A stretch of 64,000 nt of DNA, taken from positions 20,180,001-20,244,000 of the forward strand of contig NC_056428.1 of NCBI RefSeq assembly GCF_905147365.1, read 5' to 3'. Under the pieces are notes generated by a model. The model was given only the letters and a program-made list of their open reading frames with translations, was not told the origin of the DNA and ran no database searches. Shown one piece after another: positions 9,927 to 21,915 of this stretch (positions are counted from its first letter, which is position 1; each line of letters begins with the position of its first letter). The DNA is from Aricia agestis (Eukaryota > Arthropoda > Insecta > Lepidoptera > Lycaenidae). Position numbers and translations under genes: made by a program.

Positions 9927-10370
9927 TAAAATATATAAATCTACCCCATCCAACAACATACAAACTTATCCCTTCAACACACAACGCTAAAACGGAAATT
10001 CTTCGCAAACTATTCGTTTGTGTAGTTTTCGACACAAAAAAGGCCCAAAAGATCATTTCAATTACTTTAGTTTCCTAAAGGAAATAACCCTTATTACACG
10101 ACTCGTGAGTCCAATATGATTTCCTTCTCAAATATGTTATTCTACGTCGTCGGAATCTTATTTTAGATAATAGTTGACTTCAGAAAATCATTCCTTTTTT
10201 GTGAATTTTCCTTTCTCATTTCTTGTAATCCAACTTGCGCTATAAACTTATTTTTAACATCATCCCTGGCTCGGAAAAAGTCGAATCAGTGAACTTATTT
10301 GCTTACGACTGTATACCTACTTCTAATATCTTCTTCTATTTATTATTCGTATATTATTTTTTATTACTTA
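9927..10370. other. No feature seen
   Basis: No supportable exon or matched repeat. Confidence 0.45.
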
Positions 10371-10764
10371 AGACTTCACTGTCTGTCCGTCTGTCTATCA
10401 ATCTGTCACAACAACCGCGATAGAGCCTACACTTTTGAAGTTTTCATTGATTATAATATTATTGTACATCTGTTGCCGCTTTAATAAAAAATACGACTAA
10501 CAAAATAAAATTAATATTTGAGGATGTAATCCCATACAACATATATTTTAGCCCTTTTTGCTCTTAATCGATATGGCAACAGGCAGGCCCTTGAAATATT
10601 CACAAAATCCTCAATTATATTAATTTGTTCTTTATTCATTAATAATTAATTTAAATTAAAATAAATAACTTAGGGGCTCTCATACAAAAAAAAATACCTG
10701 CTTTCCCTCTATAACAGTATGGAACCCTTTATACGCGAGTCTGACTCGGACTTGGCTGATTTTA
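10371..10764 (+). repeat. Family V repeat, 5'-truncated
   Basis: Shares ACTTCACTGTCTGTCCGTCT, TGTTGCCGCTTTAATAAAAA and the 3' part GCGAGTCTGACTCGGACTTG. The TTCCGTACCC start is missing. Confidence 0.6.
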
Positions 10765-11360
10765 ATACATCAAATAAGGTGTAGATCCGCAGATATAGAA
10801 AACGCAGATGATAAATTCGTAAGGATCTGGAGCCAGTGACAGATTTTTATGACCAAGTCTCTCCTGCCAACAGAAACTAAATAAGGGACTTATACTATGA
10901 TTACTTGCGATCGTCAGCTGCGACTCCGTGGGTGGGGTGGGCGGTGGCATTCTCCCAAAGTAAAAAAAAAATGTTTTTTCAGTCATTTCCTCCCATTTGA
11001 AAATTTATCAGAATACAAAATATTTTTAGTTAGTTATGTCGTTGGATGCTATTTTGTCTTAAATATCTACAGTGAACCTTATGATATGGGAATTAAGGGC
11101 CTCACTGCAACCGGACCATACCTGGTATCTATTGCAATCGATGAGAAACTATATTCCAAATAGTACTTGAAGCTGATATTCCATTAATTAATCACGTAAA
11201 CAATATTACGTTATAGCTCCACAAAGGAATTCCCCTGAGGTATGCAGCTACTTAGGTACAAAGGGGTGGAATATTTTAAAACGTGACAGACAATAGAGAT
11301 GAGCTGGGAAAGGTAGAATACTTCAGAGATGAAAAATTACATCTTGTTACCTTCGTGTAA
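10765..11360. other. No feature seen
   Basis: Contains overlapping short frames on both strands. None has a recognisable domain or splice context. Confidence 0.45.
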
Positions 11361-11520
11361 TCCATACTAATTATAAATGCGAAAGTGTGTCTGTCCGCCT
11401 GTCATCTCTTCACGTCCAAACCTCGGAACCATAAAAAGGATATATAATACTTTTTATCCCGGAAAACTGTACGGTTTCCGTACAAAATCAACGAAGTTGC
11501 AACCTGCAGGCGTCATCTAG
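11361..11520 (+). mobile_element. Helitron family H, internally deleted
   Basis: Starts TCCATACTAATTATAAATGC and ends GCAGGCGTCATCTAG before T. The middle (CTGAACCGAT to the start of the GGAAAAG block) is deleted, so the length is 160 bp against 206 bp at 8,127. Confidence 0.7.
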
Positions 11521-11990
11521 TATACAACACGACTAGTGAGACATGTTCAATATTCAGAGTACTCTGAACTCGATTCTTATTATAATTATGTTATAAAATT
11601 AGGTAAGTACCAAATTTTTTCCAAATTTCCCAAAAATAAATGGATCATGGACACTAAGTAAATTACGCGGCTAGGCAAGTAGGCATACTATGCGGCCGGC
11701 GCGGCGGCATTTACTGTGTCCATGCGTTGGGTAAATAATTATTATTTAACTACATATTTTACTCAGTTTTTTCATTGATATAATTTTTTTATATTATTTT
11801 TTTCATCTTATATAATAGCCAAATATCACGTCCTCGAGAAGGTATTGAACACGTCACACCAGTCACGCAGTATTTGACAAAAGAAAATTGTATTAATAGT
11901 TTAGATGCCAAGATGCAACAAATGTAGAGTATTCTAAATAATAAATAAAGAAATTAAAATAAAAAAATGTTATTGACGAATTCTAGCTAA
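11521..11990. other. No gene; short GC-rich patch
   Basis: TGCGGCCGGCGCGGCGGCAT near 11,691 stands out from AT-rich surroundings. The pair ATGGACACTAAGTAAATT / TTTACTGTGTCCATG around it (11,643-11,736) suggests a small decayed inverted repeat. Confidence 0.4.
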
Positions 11991-12218
11991 CTAGATGACG
12001 CCTGCAACTCCGTTGCGCCAAAACTTATTTATCGCGCGGGTACCGTACATTTTTCCGGGACAAAAAGTATCCTATGTCCTTTCCCGGGACTCAAAGTATC
12101 TCCATGCCAAATTTCAGCAAAATCGATTGAGCAGTTTGGACGTGAAGAGGTAACAGACAGACAGACAGACAGACACACTTTCGCATTTATAATATTAGTA
12201 CTTATAGTAAAGTATGGA
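11991..12218 (-). mobile_element. Helitron family H, near full length
   Basis: Read on the minus strand it runs from TCCATACTTTACTATAAG through (GTCT)n to GTTGCAGGCGTCATCTAG. It includes AAATTTGGCATGGAGATACT. Family match to 8,127-8,332. Confidence 0.7.
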
Positions 12219-12264
12219 TAACAACCTCGGTCATATCAGCCTTCAAAAAAAAAGAAACTAAATA

Positions 12265-12480
12265 GCTATGTCCACACTATGCAATTTCATCTTCAATTTC
12301 AGTCATCATCTTTTTATTCAACTTTCTTTTGGCATAATATATTCAATAATTGAATGCGTAAAAATCCATCCGCGTTGGGAATAAAAGTATCATAGCGTCG
12401 CGGGCACGCCTCACGTGCGATGTTGACTGCGCTATAACGCATGCCCTTGATGAACAAAAAAGGCACAGTGTGGACAATGC
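12265..12480. mobile_element. TA-site MITE (family Y), copy 1
   Basis: TA precedes GCTATGTCCACACTATGC and TA follows GCACAGTGTGGACAATGC, giving mirrored ends of about 18 bp. The copy at 49,887-50,097 is highly similar, so the family is fairly young. The Tc1/mariner type is inferred from the TA target. Confidence 0.75.
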
Positions 12481-12482
12481 TA

Positions 12483-12704
12483 ATCAATATCGGAACACCC
12501 CTTTTGATTCTACGATGCCCCACTTTGACACACCTATACAGACAGACAGACAGACACGTCAAACTAAGAACACCCTTCCTATTTCTTGGGTTAAAAAAAC
12601 TAGATTTAACCGATTTCCACTTTTGGGGGCTACGATGCCACAGACCTCAGACCCACATACAGACCTTCAGATAGACACGTTAAACTTATAAAACCTCTCT
12701 TATT
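12483..12704 (+). repeat. GACA-repeat fragment
   Basis: Two similar blocks (ACGATGCCCCACTTTGACAC.. and ACGATGCCACAGACCTCAGA..) each precede GACAGACA and an ACACGTCAAACT or ACACGTTAAACT stretch. This is a partial tandem duplication inside a microsatellite-bearing repeat of unknown class. Confidence 0.4.
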
Positions 12705-13127
12705 GGGGTTCCGTACCCAAAGGGTGAAAACGGGACCCTATTCATGAGACTTCGTTGTGTGTCCGTTTGTCTGTCTCCAGGCTGTATCTCAAGAACCGCT
12801 ATAGCTAGAGTTCTGAAATTTTCACAGATTGTGTATATTGATTGCTGCTATAACAGCAAATACTAAAAACAAAATAAAATTAATATTTAAGGGGGGCTCC
12901 CATACAACAAACGTGATTTTTTTTAACCTTTGTTGCTCTTTATCAATAATAGCAACAGGTAGGCACTTCATATATTCACAAAAACCTTAATTATATGTCT
13001 ACTTCAATATTTAAGAAAAATAATAAAATAAAAATTTAAGAGGGGCTCCCATACAAAAACATAATTTTTGGCCTATTTTTGCTCTATAACGGTACGGAGT
13101 CCGATTCGCGCTTTGCTGATTTTTTTG
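12705..13127 (+). repeat. Family V repeat, near full length
   Basis: Starts GGGGTTCCGTACCCAAAGGG and ends GTCCGATTCGCGCTTTGCTG, then ATTTTTTT. It has a short GTCT block and the internal TATAACAGCAAATACTAAAA. Confidence 0.7.
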
Positions 13128-14056
13128 TATTTTAGTTCGGGCAGACAAAAAAGAAGCTAAAAAAGCTAATCGTTCTGCATCTGTAGCATAATCGTTACAA
13201 AGCATGAGTGCAAATAATGTTTACGATAAAATATTATCGACAGATAGGTTTGTCGCTAACGACGCATTCGATTGGACTGATGCTATCAAATTTGATATTT
13301 ATTGAGCTAGATCCGATATTGTTATGTGTGGTGCTTGTTTTTTATGTTTTATTTCGTTAAAAGTAGCAAGTACTATCAGAGAAGCTGATTGATAAGCAGA
13401 TAGCTGTAGATAGTGTTGCGTTACTTTAGGGCCGTTATGTGAAAACCAGCCGACATTTAAAACTGAGGCTTTTGTCATACTTGAGGTGCCCTGGACAGCG
13501 AACGGAGTAAACTTTACATGATATTTGCTTACAAGTAGCGTCCAAATACCCGTTTCAATCTTCAATGGACCACAATCATGTAGCCATTTTTGCTCCAGAT
13601 TAGACTATACCGCCTTTGCGTCCATTCATTCCTTCATTAAACACCCAAGCATACCTTTTATTACAACAATTAATTACAAAATCTAATCTGTATTATGAAA
13701 ATCAGCCATTTTAGTAATACCACAAATTTATTTATTATATTATTATGGACATGTAATACTCCGATTGCTCTACACAGTACACAATATGTCCACATGCGCG
13801 AGCAAATCTTTTAGTGGCGATTTCACCAAAGAAACGGAACGCGTTTAGTGCACACCAACCAATTCTAAACGTATAAACGCGCTTATAACATCGAATTGCA
13901 TTTAACCAACATAAACTAAACGCGTTGACAGCAAATCCGAGTTTTATCTTCTGAACGCCCAATGTTCGCTGTTTATTTTATAAAACCCGTTCAAGACCTG
14001 CCAGTGTAGTGTCGTGGCAGATCGAAAAACATAGACAAATTATATTATTTTTAACA
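13128..14056. other. No feature seen
   Basis: No frame with a recognisable domain. The 13,735-13,962 region has slightly higher GC and short frames on the minus strand, but no splice or start context. Confidence 0.45.
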
Positions 14057-14220
14057 AAAAATTAAAACCGACTTCCAAGGTAAAAACAATAATAATATGA
14101 ACTAAAAAGTATTAAATAACTCTTACTCTTTAATATAGCCTTTTTCGGAATTCGTCTAAATCTCAACTACTTCTAAATACTACAGTTTTCATTACTTGTA
14201 CAACACAAAAAAAACAGTCA
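14057..14220 (-). repeat. Helitron family J internal fragment
   Basis: Reverse orientation of the segment seen at 31,080-31,200, with TAAAAAGTATTAAATA, a CTTTTTCGGAATTCG-type block and TCTCAACTA. Both ends are missing. Confidence 0.4.
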
Positions 14221-14950
14221 AAATTACAGTTTTAACAGATGTGTTTCGTTGGTTTATGTAGCATTTCTTGCTATTTTGTTAATAAAATGACGTGAAAGGC
14301 TCCAAAATTATAAAAACATGTAAGATAATCGCGTGACGACACGTGAACTTTGATTTAATAATCGCGATTAAAAGAATATTGTGAAATCCATTTGACAAAA
14401 CAAGATTTACGTCGCTTCATGAAAGCGTTCAATTGGAACTAAGTTTTATAAAACGAAATTTTATATGTGATTGGAGAAATAAGAAGTTACGTATTATACT
14501 GCTACGAGTAAATAGCATTATAATACCTCCTTCTGAAATTTCCATACAAGTACAATATTATCAACATTATTACCATAATCATATCAATCAAAATTACGCC
14601 CAATATGGCTGAGCTGTCAGATTTGATCTACATTGGCGCCAAAATCAATAAGCAAGTTACAATTTGGCGCCCATTCGCAACACTTTCGATACCATACTTA
14701 TTAATTATGACAAACAAAGGCACGTACATAATGGAGTTATAATTAAGCTCGTGAAATTGATAAGGGATTGAATAAAGTTGCTCGCCTCCCCGTTTATTAT
14801 TGTAAGATTGCCTTTTTCCACTTCCCGCCCGACAACGAATTGCCGGCAAATGAATATTAAGCTGATTTAAATTGATACAGTAGCTGGTGGAAGTGCGCTT
14901 TATCACTGTATGTAATATATCCAGTATAGACGTACAATTTTTTTATATTT
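14221..14950. other. No feature seen
   Basis: Low-complexity AT-rich sequence. A minus-strand frame at 14,628-14,906 shows no domain. Confidence 0.45.
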
Positions 14951-14983
14951 TCAGTCCAGGCGTAGATGCCTGGACTGAAAAAT
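14951..14983. repeat. Hairpin TTTTCAGTCCAGGC / GCCTGGACTGAAAA
   Basis: A 14-bp perfect stem with a short loop (GTAGAT region), followed by an A-run. A second short palindrome, TCTACTTGATAGATCAAGTAGA, lies near 15,020. Confidence 0.65.
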
Positions 14984-16124
14984 AAAAAAAAATGTACGGT
15001 CCGATTTCAATGAAATGGCGTATCTACTTGATAGATCAAGTAGATAGGCCACCATTATGTCACTTATGAGTAAGCAGATTCATAATCACGCCTCCCTCCG
15101 TGTGACATGACAGCCAAGTATAATTATTTTGCATTCGATCAAATTGAAATATGTTGATTAACACCTTTTGTGGCAATTTAATCGAGACGCCCTATATTTT
15201 ATTGTAAATGTAAAAGCAAGATGGCTGATAAGATTCCGATTATTTTGTGCATTCTCTTATTGTTATAATTTGTGCTTGAATCCGTTCAGGATGGTCCTCG
15301 TGGTCCAATCCCTATAATATATGGGGCCTTAAGTCTATAATGCAAAATGACAGTTTCACAATTGCCGGATGCCGTTCCCGTTGCTGGATGGTAAGTGGAA
15401 AAAGTACAAATCAGTAGACGACTTATTAATAAAAGTATTTGGGTACAGCCAAAATGTAAAAGTAAGAGAGTCGAATTTATCATGTAACTTTTTTATTTGT
15501 TTCATCAAAAGAGTATAGTAGAGTAATAACGGACACTGCACAACGGCACTTTATATGCAGTTTGATAGCACAAACTGTTAATAGACCAAGGATAATGATT
15601 TAAAAATATCAGCTATGAATTGTACACTTCTGATTAATCTTGTTTAAGTTAATCTCAGCTTTTAATTATTCTCCATCGATATTTCAAAATTGGAACAAAC
15701 ATTTCCTAGAAATACTTATATATCCTTATTACAACTATGTTACAATTCCACTGGAAACACGTCCTAGTATAAGTTATCTAAATAGTAAAGTAGACTTATA
15801 CTATCTCACATGTTTTAAAGTTCGCAACTTACGAAGTCGACTTAATATCTTTTTGTTAGTATTCCGAAGTAAATTGGACGCTGAACTTTTAACCGAAAAC
15901 ATAAAATATGCAGACTATAAATTCGTCATGTTCTCTGTCATACCCGTATGCCATGCCAGCTGTGAAATATTTTGAAACTAAACTGCGGGTTCAAGAGACA
16001 CTACGATATATTATAAATGCAATCATCAGATCGATACCTTTACCTACCTACCTACCTTAACCTTTTCCTATAGCTTACTGAATTACTGATTAACTGATAA
16101 GTACTGATGAATTATTTATTTATA
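14984..16124. other. No gene recognised
   Basis: Holds a 111-codon + strand frame (15,640-15,975) that has no ATG at its start, high AT content and no recognisable domain or splice sites. I regard it as chance. No repeat was matched. Confidence 0.4.
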
Positions 16125-16332
16125 TCCATACTGATATTATAAATGTGAAAGTGTGTGTCTGTTTGTCTGTTACCTCTTCACGTCCGTACCGCTGAACTGA
16201 TTTTGCTGAAATTTGGTGTGGACATAACTCGAGTCCCGGCAAAGGATCAATGATACCTTTTATAATGGAAAAATTGACGGGTCCCGCGCGTTAAATGAAT
16301 TTTGGCGCAACGGAATTGCGGGCATCATCTAG
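16125..16332 (+). mobile_element. Helitron family H, full length
   Basis: TCCATACTGATATTATAAAT to TTGCGGGCATCATCTAG before T. It has the same length and layout as 8,127-8,332. Confidence 0.72.
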
Positions 16333-16497
16333 TTTTATATTTAAAGTTTCATACAACTTTTAAGATTCCCGCAATTTAGACATGTAATAAAAAGTGTGCT
16401 TCTGTAGGTTTCTACTCCATATCTTTGTTGTCATGTTAGCCCTAAGATCATATTATCTTATAACGACACGCAACGCAACATACTATACAGGGTGCAA

Positions 16498-16857
16498 TTA
16501 AACCTTCCTGCCAAATTTTTTCCAGGGCTTAGGTATCATTAGGAGAGTCCATTTAACCAAAAAAAATTGGGTGTTATTTTTTTTTCAATGACATTTTATC
16601 CCATTTAAAATCGTTGCAGAACGGTTACTCGCGGCGGGGGAATGTTCGGGGGTAATGCGGGGGGAGGTGCGCGCGCGAGGGCACGTCACGCGCGGCTGAC
16701 GCATCGTATCCATTAATTGTGTTTTTTAGGATAACTTTCGGAAGCAATTTCTCAACATTTTAGTACTGAGTGATTATAAAAGAAAAAATACGTGTATTTT
16801 TATTTTTAACAAGGATGATTATATCAAAATTTGGCAGGAAGGTTTAATTGCACTCTG
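16498..16857. mobile_element. TA-site MITE with GC-rich core
   Basis: Flanked by TA on both sides. The ends CAGGGTGCAATTAAACCTTC and its mirror (CAGAGTGCAATTAAACCTTC on the other strand) extend about 32 bp. The core (16,620-16,700) is GC-rich, with GGGGGGAGGTGCGCGCGCGA, and differs in composition from the AT-rich arms. Confidence 0.75.
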
Positions 16858-16879
16858 TAGATTCAAAATTAAACTTTAA

Positions 16880-16997
16880 GGGTCTGTTTCACCACTTCCT
16901 GATAAGGTGCTGGATAGGCTTATTTGACAGATTCTCCATACTCTATCTGTCAAGTTAACTGGTGGATAGCCTTATCAGGAAGTGGTGAAACAGGCCA
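16880..16997. mobile_element. TAA-site MITE (PIF/Harbinger-like)
   Basis: TAA on both sides. The ends GGGTCTGTTTCACCACTTCC and CTGGCCTGTTTCACC (mirror) form a stem continuing through CTGATAAGG. It is 118 bp and non-coding. Confidence 0.65.
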
Positions 16998-18039
16998 TAA
17001 GAGGTTTAATTTCAAGTTGCAGTGCACCACGTCAATTCTGACAGAAAGCTGTCAATTCAATGTCAAATTTAGAAATGCATCAACGTCACGCAGTCTAAAT
17101 TGACCCTAAGGGCGCATTTCATAAGTCGTTAACTCGTACGGTATACAGCATACGTGAAGTCTATGGCAATTATTGGCGCATTTTTATTGGTAGTGGCATG
17201 CGTTTCAGAAATCTCCCGCACCCCGCATGCGGGCGCTATCGCCTCTCATAAGCGTCATGAATCATGATGTTAACTGACCCTAATCCCATATTGACTCCCA
17301 TTCTAATTCAATGGCTGACAGGTGCTTTGCGAAAATGAAGCGATTACAGCCCCCAGTTCAAACGTGGAACGGTTATGGGCATCGCATTGGGCAGGCACAA
17401 TTACGTAAATTAAATGCTTAGATCAGATAGGCTGAACGATACCAACATTGGTTCGACGGTAGGTACACTGGTCAACCAAGTTTTGTTGATTACAGAACCC
17501 TAATACGAAACCCTAACGAGCTGATTTTTGTTTATTGATAGGTTAATAGTTACATAATTTAAGAGTAACATTGTCCTACAAAAGAACAATGCTTATTTTA
17601 GGACCATCAAATCAAAGTATGAAAATTGAAATCCTTTCTGTCTCTGTTAGCTACCTCTTTCAAGATTTTTTGCAGATAAAAATGTTGTTAGTCTTATCAA
17701 AATAAAGCTACTCACAAAAATAGCTTGATAGTAAACAAAAAAAAATGTTCTAGGGAACTCTGACTAAAACGGATGATGGCAATCAGATAATCATGATTAT
17801 CAACAAGGTTGGAGTCACTATGGAGAGCCTTCCAAGTTTACTAAGTCCTTTTCTAAACCCGCCTTTGAAAATTTCTAGATAAGTCCCGATTAGTCAATAA
17901 CTCAAAACCCAAGTTCGACCTTTGACGTATGTAATGCGCTTCTGGAGTCGACGAATGAGTCTGACTTGCAGATAAAAGCAGGTAAATGAACCATTTACCG
18001 AACTTTGCGGTGAGTGTCTCATAGTATATTCTCTATTAA
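16998..18039. other. No gene; hairpin near 17,220
   Basis: Contains the stem CCCGCA / TGCGGG around CCCCGCATGC (17,215-17,234) in a locally GC-richer patch. No exon or matched repeat was found. Confidence 0.4.
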
Positions 18040-18470
18040 GAGGGCAACTAACCCCAAAAATCAAACGTTGTCCTTCTCTCTTCACACTCACGCCCATCTT
18101 TCATATGTCAGGTGAAAAAGAACGGCGCGGGTTCATCGCCAAATTAGTTTTTTTCTCAATAACTCGATAAATATACAACATTTTAAAAATCCGCTAGGTC
18201 GATCTCCTAATGATAGAATTTTATACAATGTGTTAAAATATTGACTTAGTTCAATGTACGGTTATGGCAATAAATGAAAAATTCGTGAAAATTAGATGCA
18301 TCTTTGTGATTTTTTTCTATCGAGAAAATTTTAAGACATCGTGTTTTTGCTCAGATCGAATTCTCGGAAATATAATGCAGTATCTAATTTTAGAAAATGA
18401 AACAATTCGGGGCTCATTTTCAAGTATAAAAATGAATTATAAAATCGACACTTTATGGTTAGTCGCCCCC
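18040..18470. mobile_element. TTAA-site MITE (piggyBac-like)
   Basis: TTAA lies at 18,036-18,039 and 18,471-18,474. The left end GAGGGCAACTAACC mirrors the right GGTTAGTCGCCCCC. The interior is AT-rich, with CACACTCACGCCCATCTTTC shared with the partial copy at 8,857. The superfamily call rests on TTAA only. Confidence 0.6.
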
Positions 18471-18500
18471 TTAAAGTAAACGAACGAACGAAGACTTGGT

Positions 18501-18681
18501 TCACACGGCATAATCCTGCACTTTTTTGTGCAGTATACGTCTTAACATTCATATATCGATTGTACTGCAACAAATCGCGTAGTACAATCGACGTTTGAAC
18601 GTTCTATATACATTGTATGCGCCACTGTATACGTATACTGCAAGAAAACGTGCAGGAAACGTGCAGGATTGTGCCGTGTGA
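18501..18681. mobile_element. MITE with CACACGGCA inverted ends
   Basis: TCACACGGCATAATCCTGCA mirrors TCACACGGCACAATCCTGCA on the other strand (19 of 20). The interior has further inverted pairs (ATTGTACTGC / GTAGTACAAT). The target duplication was not resolved. Confidence 0.65.
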
Positions 18682-18935
18682 TTTTGTTAGATGTACCTCA
18701 CGATGCACAATAATATTATACCGCTGTAATTTTATACTTTCCCTCAGTTAGCAGTAGGCTAATTTCATCCCACGGTCTCTTCTTTATCTTTCCCAAATTC
18801 TATAAAAATGGGCCCAGCTGTCTGGCCATTATGTCCTTACCGAGGGAAACTGATATTAGATACGAGTATCTATTTTAGAAGATGTCTCAGAGGTACACCA
18901 GAGTATTTACACATAATATAGCTATATATACATAA

Positions 18936-19256
18936 CTAGCTGTTCCGGCAAACGTTGTTTTGCCATATAAAGTATTTCGCCCATATTATTATTGCAGTGA
19001 CTAAATAATTATGTCACCATGGCAACGTCCATCCGGATCTAATGTAAAACATTCCAAAATCAACAACTCCTTATAAATAAGAAATTAATTGAAAAAACAT
19101 TTTACAGTAGACCAAACTGTAAATCTAAACCATTCTCGAATCTCCACGAACACACACAAAAAATTTCATCAAAATTGGTCCAGTCGTTTAGGAGGAGTTC
19201 AGTCACATACACACGCACACAAGAAATATATATATTAAGATATATATATTAAGATA
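18936..19256 (-). mobile_element. Helitron family B
   Basis: The minus strand ends GGCAAAACAACGTTTGCC, then GGAACAGCTAG before T, identical in plan to 9,926. The 5' part is diverged (CACACACAAAAAATTTCATC) and runs into AT repeats. Confidence 0.65.
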
Positions 19257-19517
19257 TAGCTATTTGAATAGTACCTACTAAGACCTTATCGACATTTGGA
19301 CATGTGTGTATATTCTTTCCTTGTCTGTCAAGTAACTTTTATAACGAGTCAGACAAAGTTTGAGTCTCTATTTCGCATTGGAAAAATAAGTTTTTTTTTT
19401 AAGTTTTGCAATGTGGTATTGCTATGCTCAAGCTGATCACCTAATTGGTTTTAAATTAATTTAATTCTATTAAACCTAAAAAGGACTTGGAGACCAAGGC
19501 TGGGAAATCGGGGTGTA

Positions 19518-19670
19518 GGTCGACCTCCAACTAGGTGGGACGACGATATCCGCTTAGTTGCAGGCCCATGTTGGATACGAGTAGCAGGAGATCGGTCATC
19601 TTGGCGTTCATTGAGAGAGGCCTATGTCCAGCAGTGGACGACTATAGGCGGATATGATGATGAAACCTAA
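19518..19670 (+). pseudogene. C-terminal end of a LINE polyprotein frame
   Basis: A 50-codon open stretch reads GRPPTRWDDDIRLVAG, then WIRVAGDRSSWRSLREAYV, then QQWTT before TAA. This RPP-RW-DD ... DR..W..L.EAYVQQW signature is the usual C-terminus of lepidopteran LINE reverse transcriptase proteins (RTE-like, by memory). Everything upstream is missing, so this is a 5'-truncated insertion. Confidence 0.7.
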
Positions 19671-19672
19671 AA

Positions 19673-20121
19673 AAATTGTAATCAAATATGCAAAGATTAT
19701 CTCAATCCGTATAACTATAACGTGAATTTATGAAAAACAGAAGTCCTTATAAGGCGATTTCCACATAAGCCGATTGAGCGCCGTCGAAAAAAATATTTGC
19801 TTAATTTTAAACTCCGTATAATCAAATTCATGGAAATTGGTGGTTTGCATGCAGCTGTATTGATATTGGTTAAATAAGAGCGTGTTTTCTGTGGTTTTTG
19901 GCGTGTCAGAGGGACAAAGGTCGTATCAAAATTGGCAAGCACTTAAATTAACACACAAACTAACATGCTCTAATCAGGTTTAAAGTACGGTGTTTCTTTT
20001 AACCAAGGTTGACGATAATCGCTTACCATCAGACAATCCATCTGCTCGTTGAACTCTCAACAAATACCGAAAAGTTTAAATGAGCCTATAACTAAACTTT
20101 ATATACAAGAAGATACATATT
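19673..20121. other. No feature seen
   Basis: No supportable exon or repeat match. Confidence 0.45.
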
Positions 20122-20532
20122 AAAAATCGGCCAAGTGCGAGTCAAACTCGCGCACGAAGGGTTCCGTACCACTTTAGAGGAAAAAAAAAAAGCGTTTTTG
20201 TATGGGATTTAATTACTTAGTTTTTAATTTTATTTAAATTTTATAATGAATTATTATTAGAGTACAAATAAATCTCAGTATTTTATGAACATTTCAGGTG
20301 GCTACCTGTTGTCATCATTAATAACGAGCTAAAAATGTTTAAAAAAATCACGTTTGTTGTATGGGATACCTCAAATATCAGCAGCATAATATTAAGCGGC
20401 AGCAGATATACATAATCTGTGAAAATTTCAATTCTCTAGCAATTACCTTTCTTGAGTTACAGCCTAGAGACAGACTGACAGACACGTCTCAGTAATAGGG
20501 TCCCGTTTTTACCGAGTACGGAACCCTAAAAA
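20122..20532 (-). repeat. Family V repeat, near full length
   Basis: On the minus strand it runs from GTTTTTAGGGTTCCGTACTC to GACTCGCACTTGGCCGATTT. Its 5' end is also the outer part of the inverted repeat at 20,462-20,969. Confidence 0.7.
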
Positions 20533-20969
20533 CAGATTTTTTTCATGTTTTAGACCTGCCTGTTCCAATTTTGAATGATTCACAATGCATGGCATCCCAT
20601 AGGGCCGTGCTACACCGGAATGGCAGCGGCGAGGCGAGCACTTTCAGTGTCATATGATTTTAAACATTATCTTCATTCTACGCCCTATGGCCGCCCGTGG
20701 CCGCTCGTGGCCGCTGGCGGCCGCGATTTCTCAAGCGATACTATGCATTACAATTAGAAGATAAAGTTTAAAATCATAAGACACTGAAATTGCTCGCCTC
20801 GCCGCTGCCATTCCGGTGTAGCGCGGCCCTAAGGGATGCCATGCATTGTTAATCATTCAAAATTGGAACAGGCAGGTCTAAAACATGAAAAAAATCTGTT
20901 TTTAGGGTTCCGTACCCGGTAAAAACGGGACCCTATTACTGAGACGTGTCTGTCAGTCTGTCTCTAGGC
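20462..20969. repeat. Large inverted repeat, 213-bp arms
   Basis: The left arm (20,462-20,674) and right arm (20,757-20,969) are near-identical mirror images separated by 82 bp. The outer part of each arm is the start of a family V repeat. The inner part holds CTGCCTGTTCCAATTTTGAA and GGAATGGCAGCGGCGAGGCG. The spacer is GC-rich, with TGGCCGC tandemly repeated (20,689-20,725). The few arm differences suggest recent formation or gene conversion. Confidence 0.8.
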
Positions 20970-21177
20970 CGTACCCGGTAAATGTGATATTGCCATAATA
21001 TGAACTGACCCTAAGTTCACCTGACAGATGACCCGGTGACCTTCGTATCACTTCCCTCATAATATAAACTTTCCAGTTTCCATGAACTTCCACGAATAAT
21101 TCAAGACTAAAATTTGCGAATCAATTATTCAGCTGTTATATCGACAATAACAAAATTTAATCGTTTTTATTTATTTA

Positions 21178-21400
21178 GATGAACTGGTCGACCGCAACTC
21201 CGTTGCCTTAAAAATTCGTTTATCGCGCGGGAACCGTACATTTTTTCAGTACCAAAAATAGAGATAATATCCTTTTTCCCTTTCCCGGGAATCAGAGTAT
21301 TCATACCCAGAAAAGTCTGTTCAGCGGTTTGGGCGTGAACGGGTTACAGTTAGACAGACAGACAGATTTTCACATTTATAATACATAATATTAGTATGGA
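21178..21400 (-). mobile_element. Helitron family H, eroded 3' end
   Basis: The minus strand starts TCCATACTAATATTATGTAT, with (GTCT)n and CGGTTCCCGCGCGATAAACG. The terminal CTAG is replaced by CGACCAGTTC. Confidence 0.65.
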
Positions 21401-21915
21401 TATTATTAAACGAATCCCTTATTCCGTTGCCATCACAGGCTTAAGTATGACGAGCCTAGTTTCCACAAATCTGAGATTAGACTTCAAAGTATTGAGGTCT
21501 TGGCGGCGCTTCAAATCACGGGCTTAAATATTTAAACTTTCTATGCAATGCGAAAATAGAACCTTAAACTTTACAATATTATTATAAGGGCTTCCTTTAA
21601 AAAGTAAAGTTGGAGTTGTTTCGTCTTTACTCTTTATATTATTTACAGGTGTTGGTAATATACCTAATGAAAATGAAAATGAAAAATATTTATTTCTAAG
21701 TAGGTTAACAAAGTTAACACTTCTGTGTCTACATGAGGCCTACCACCGGTTCGGGAACTACCCCGCCGAGAAGAACCGGCGTAAGAAACTCGCACGGGGC
21801 CACCTTTTACCAAAAAGGTGGAAAATAACAATAATAGCTTAAGCTAAATTACACTAAGTATGTAAAAATTTAGTGCCATTAATTATATTATAGAAGCGGC
21901 CTATGGTTTGTCAGC

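Noticed and set aside
15640..15975. 111-codon frame
   Set aside because: No ATG at its start, AT-driven composition, no domain, splice sites or repeat link.
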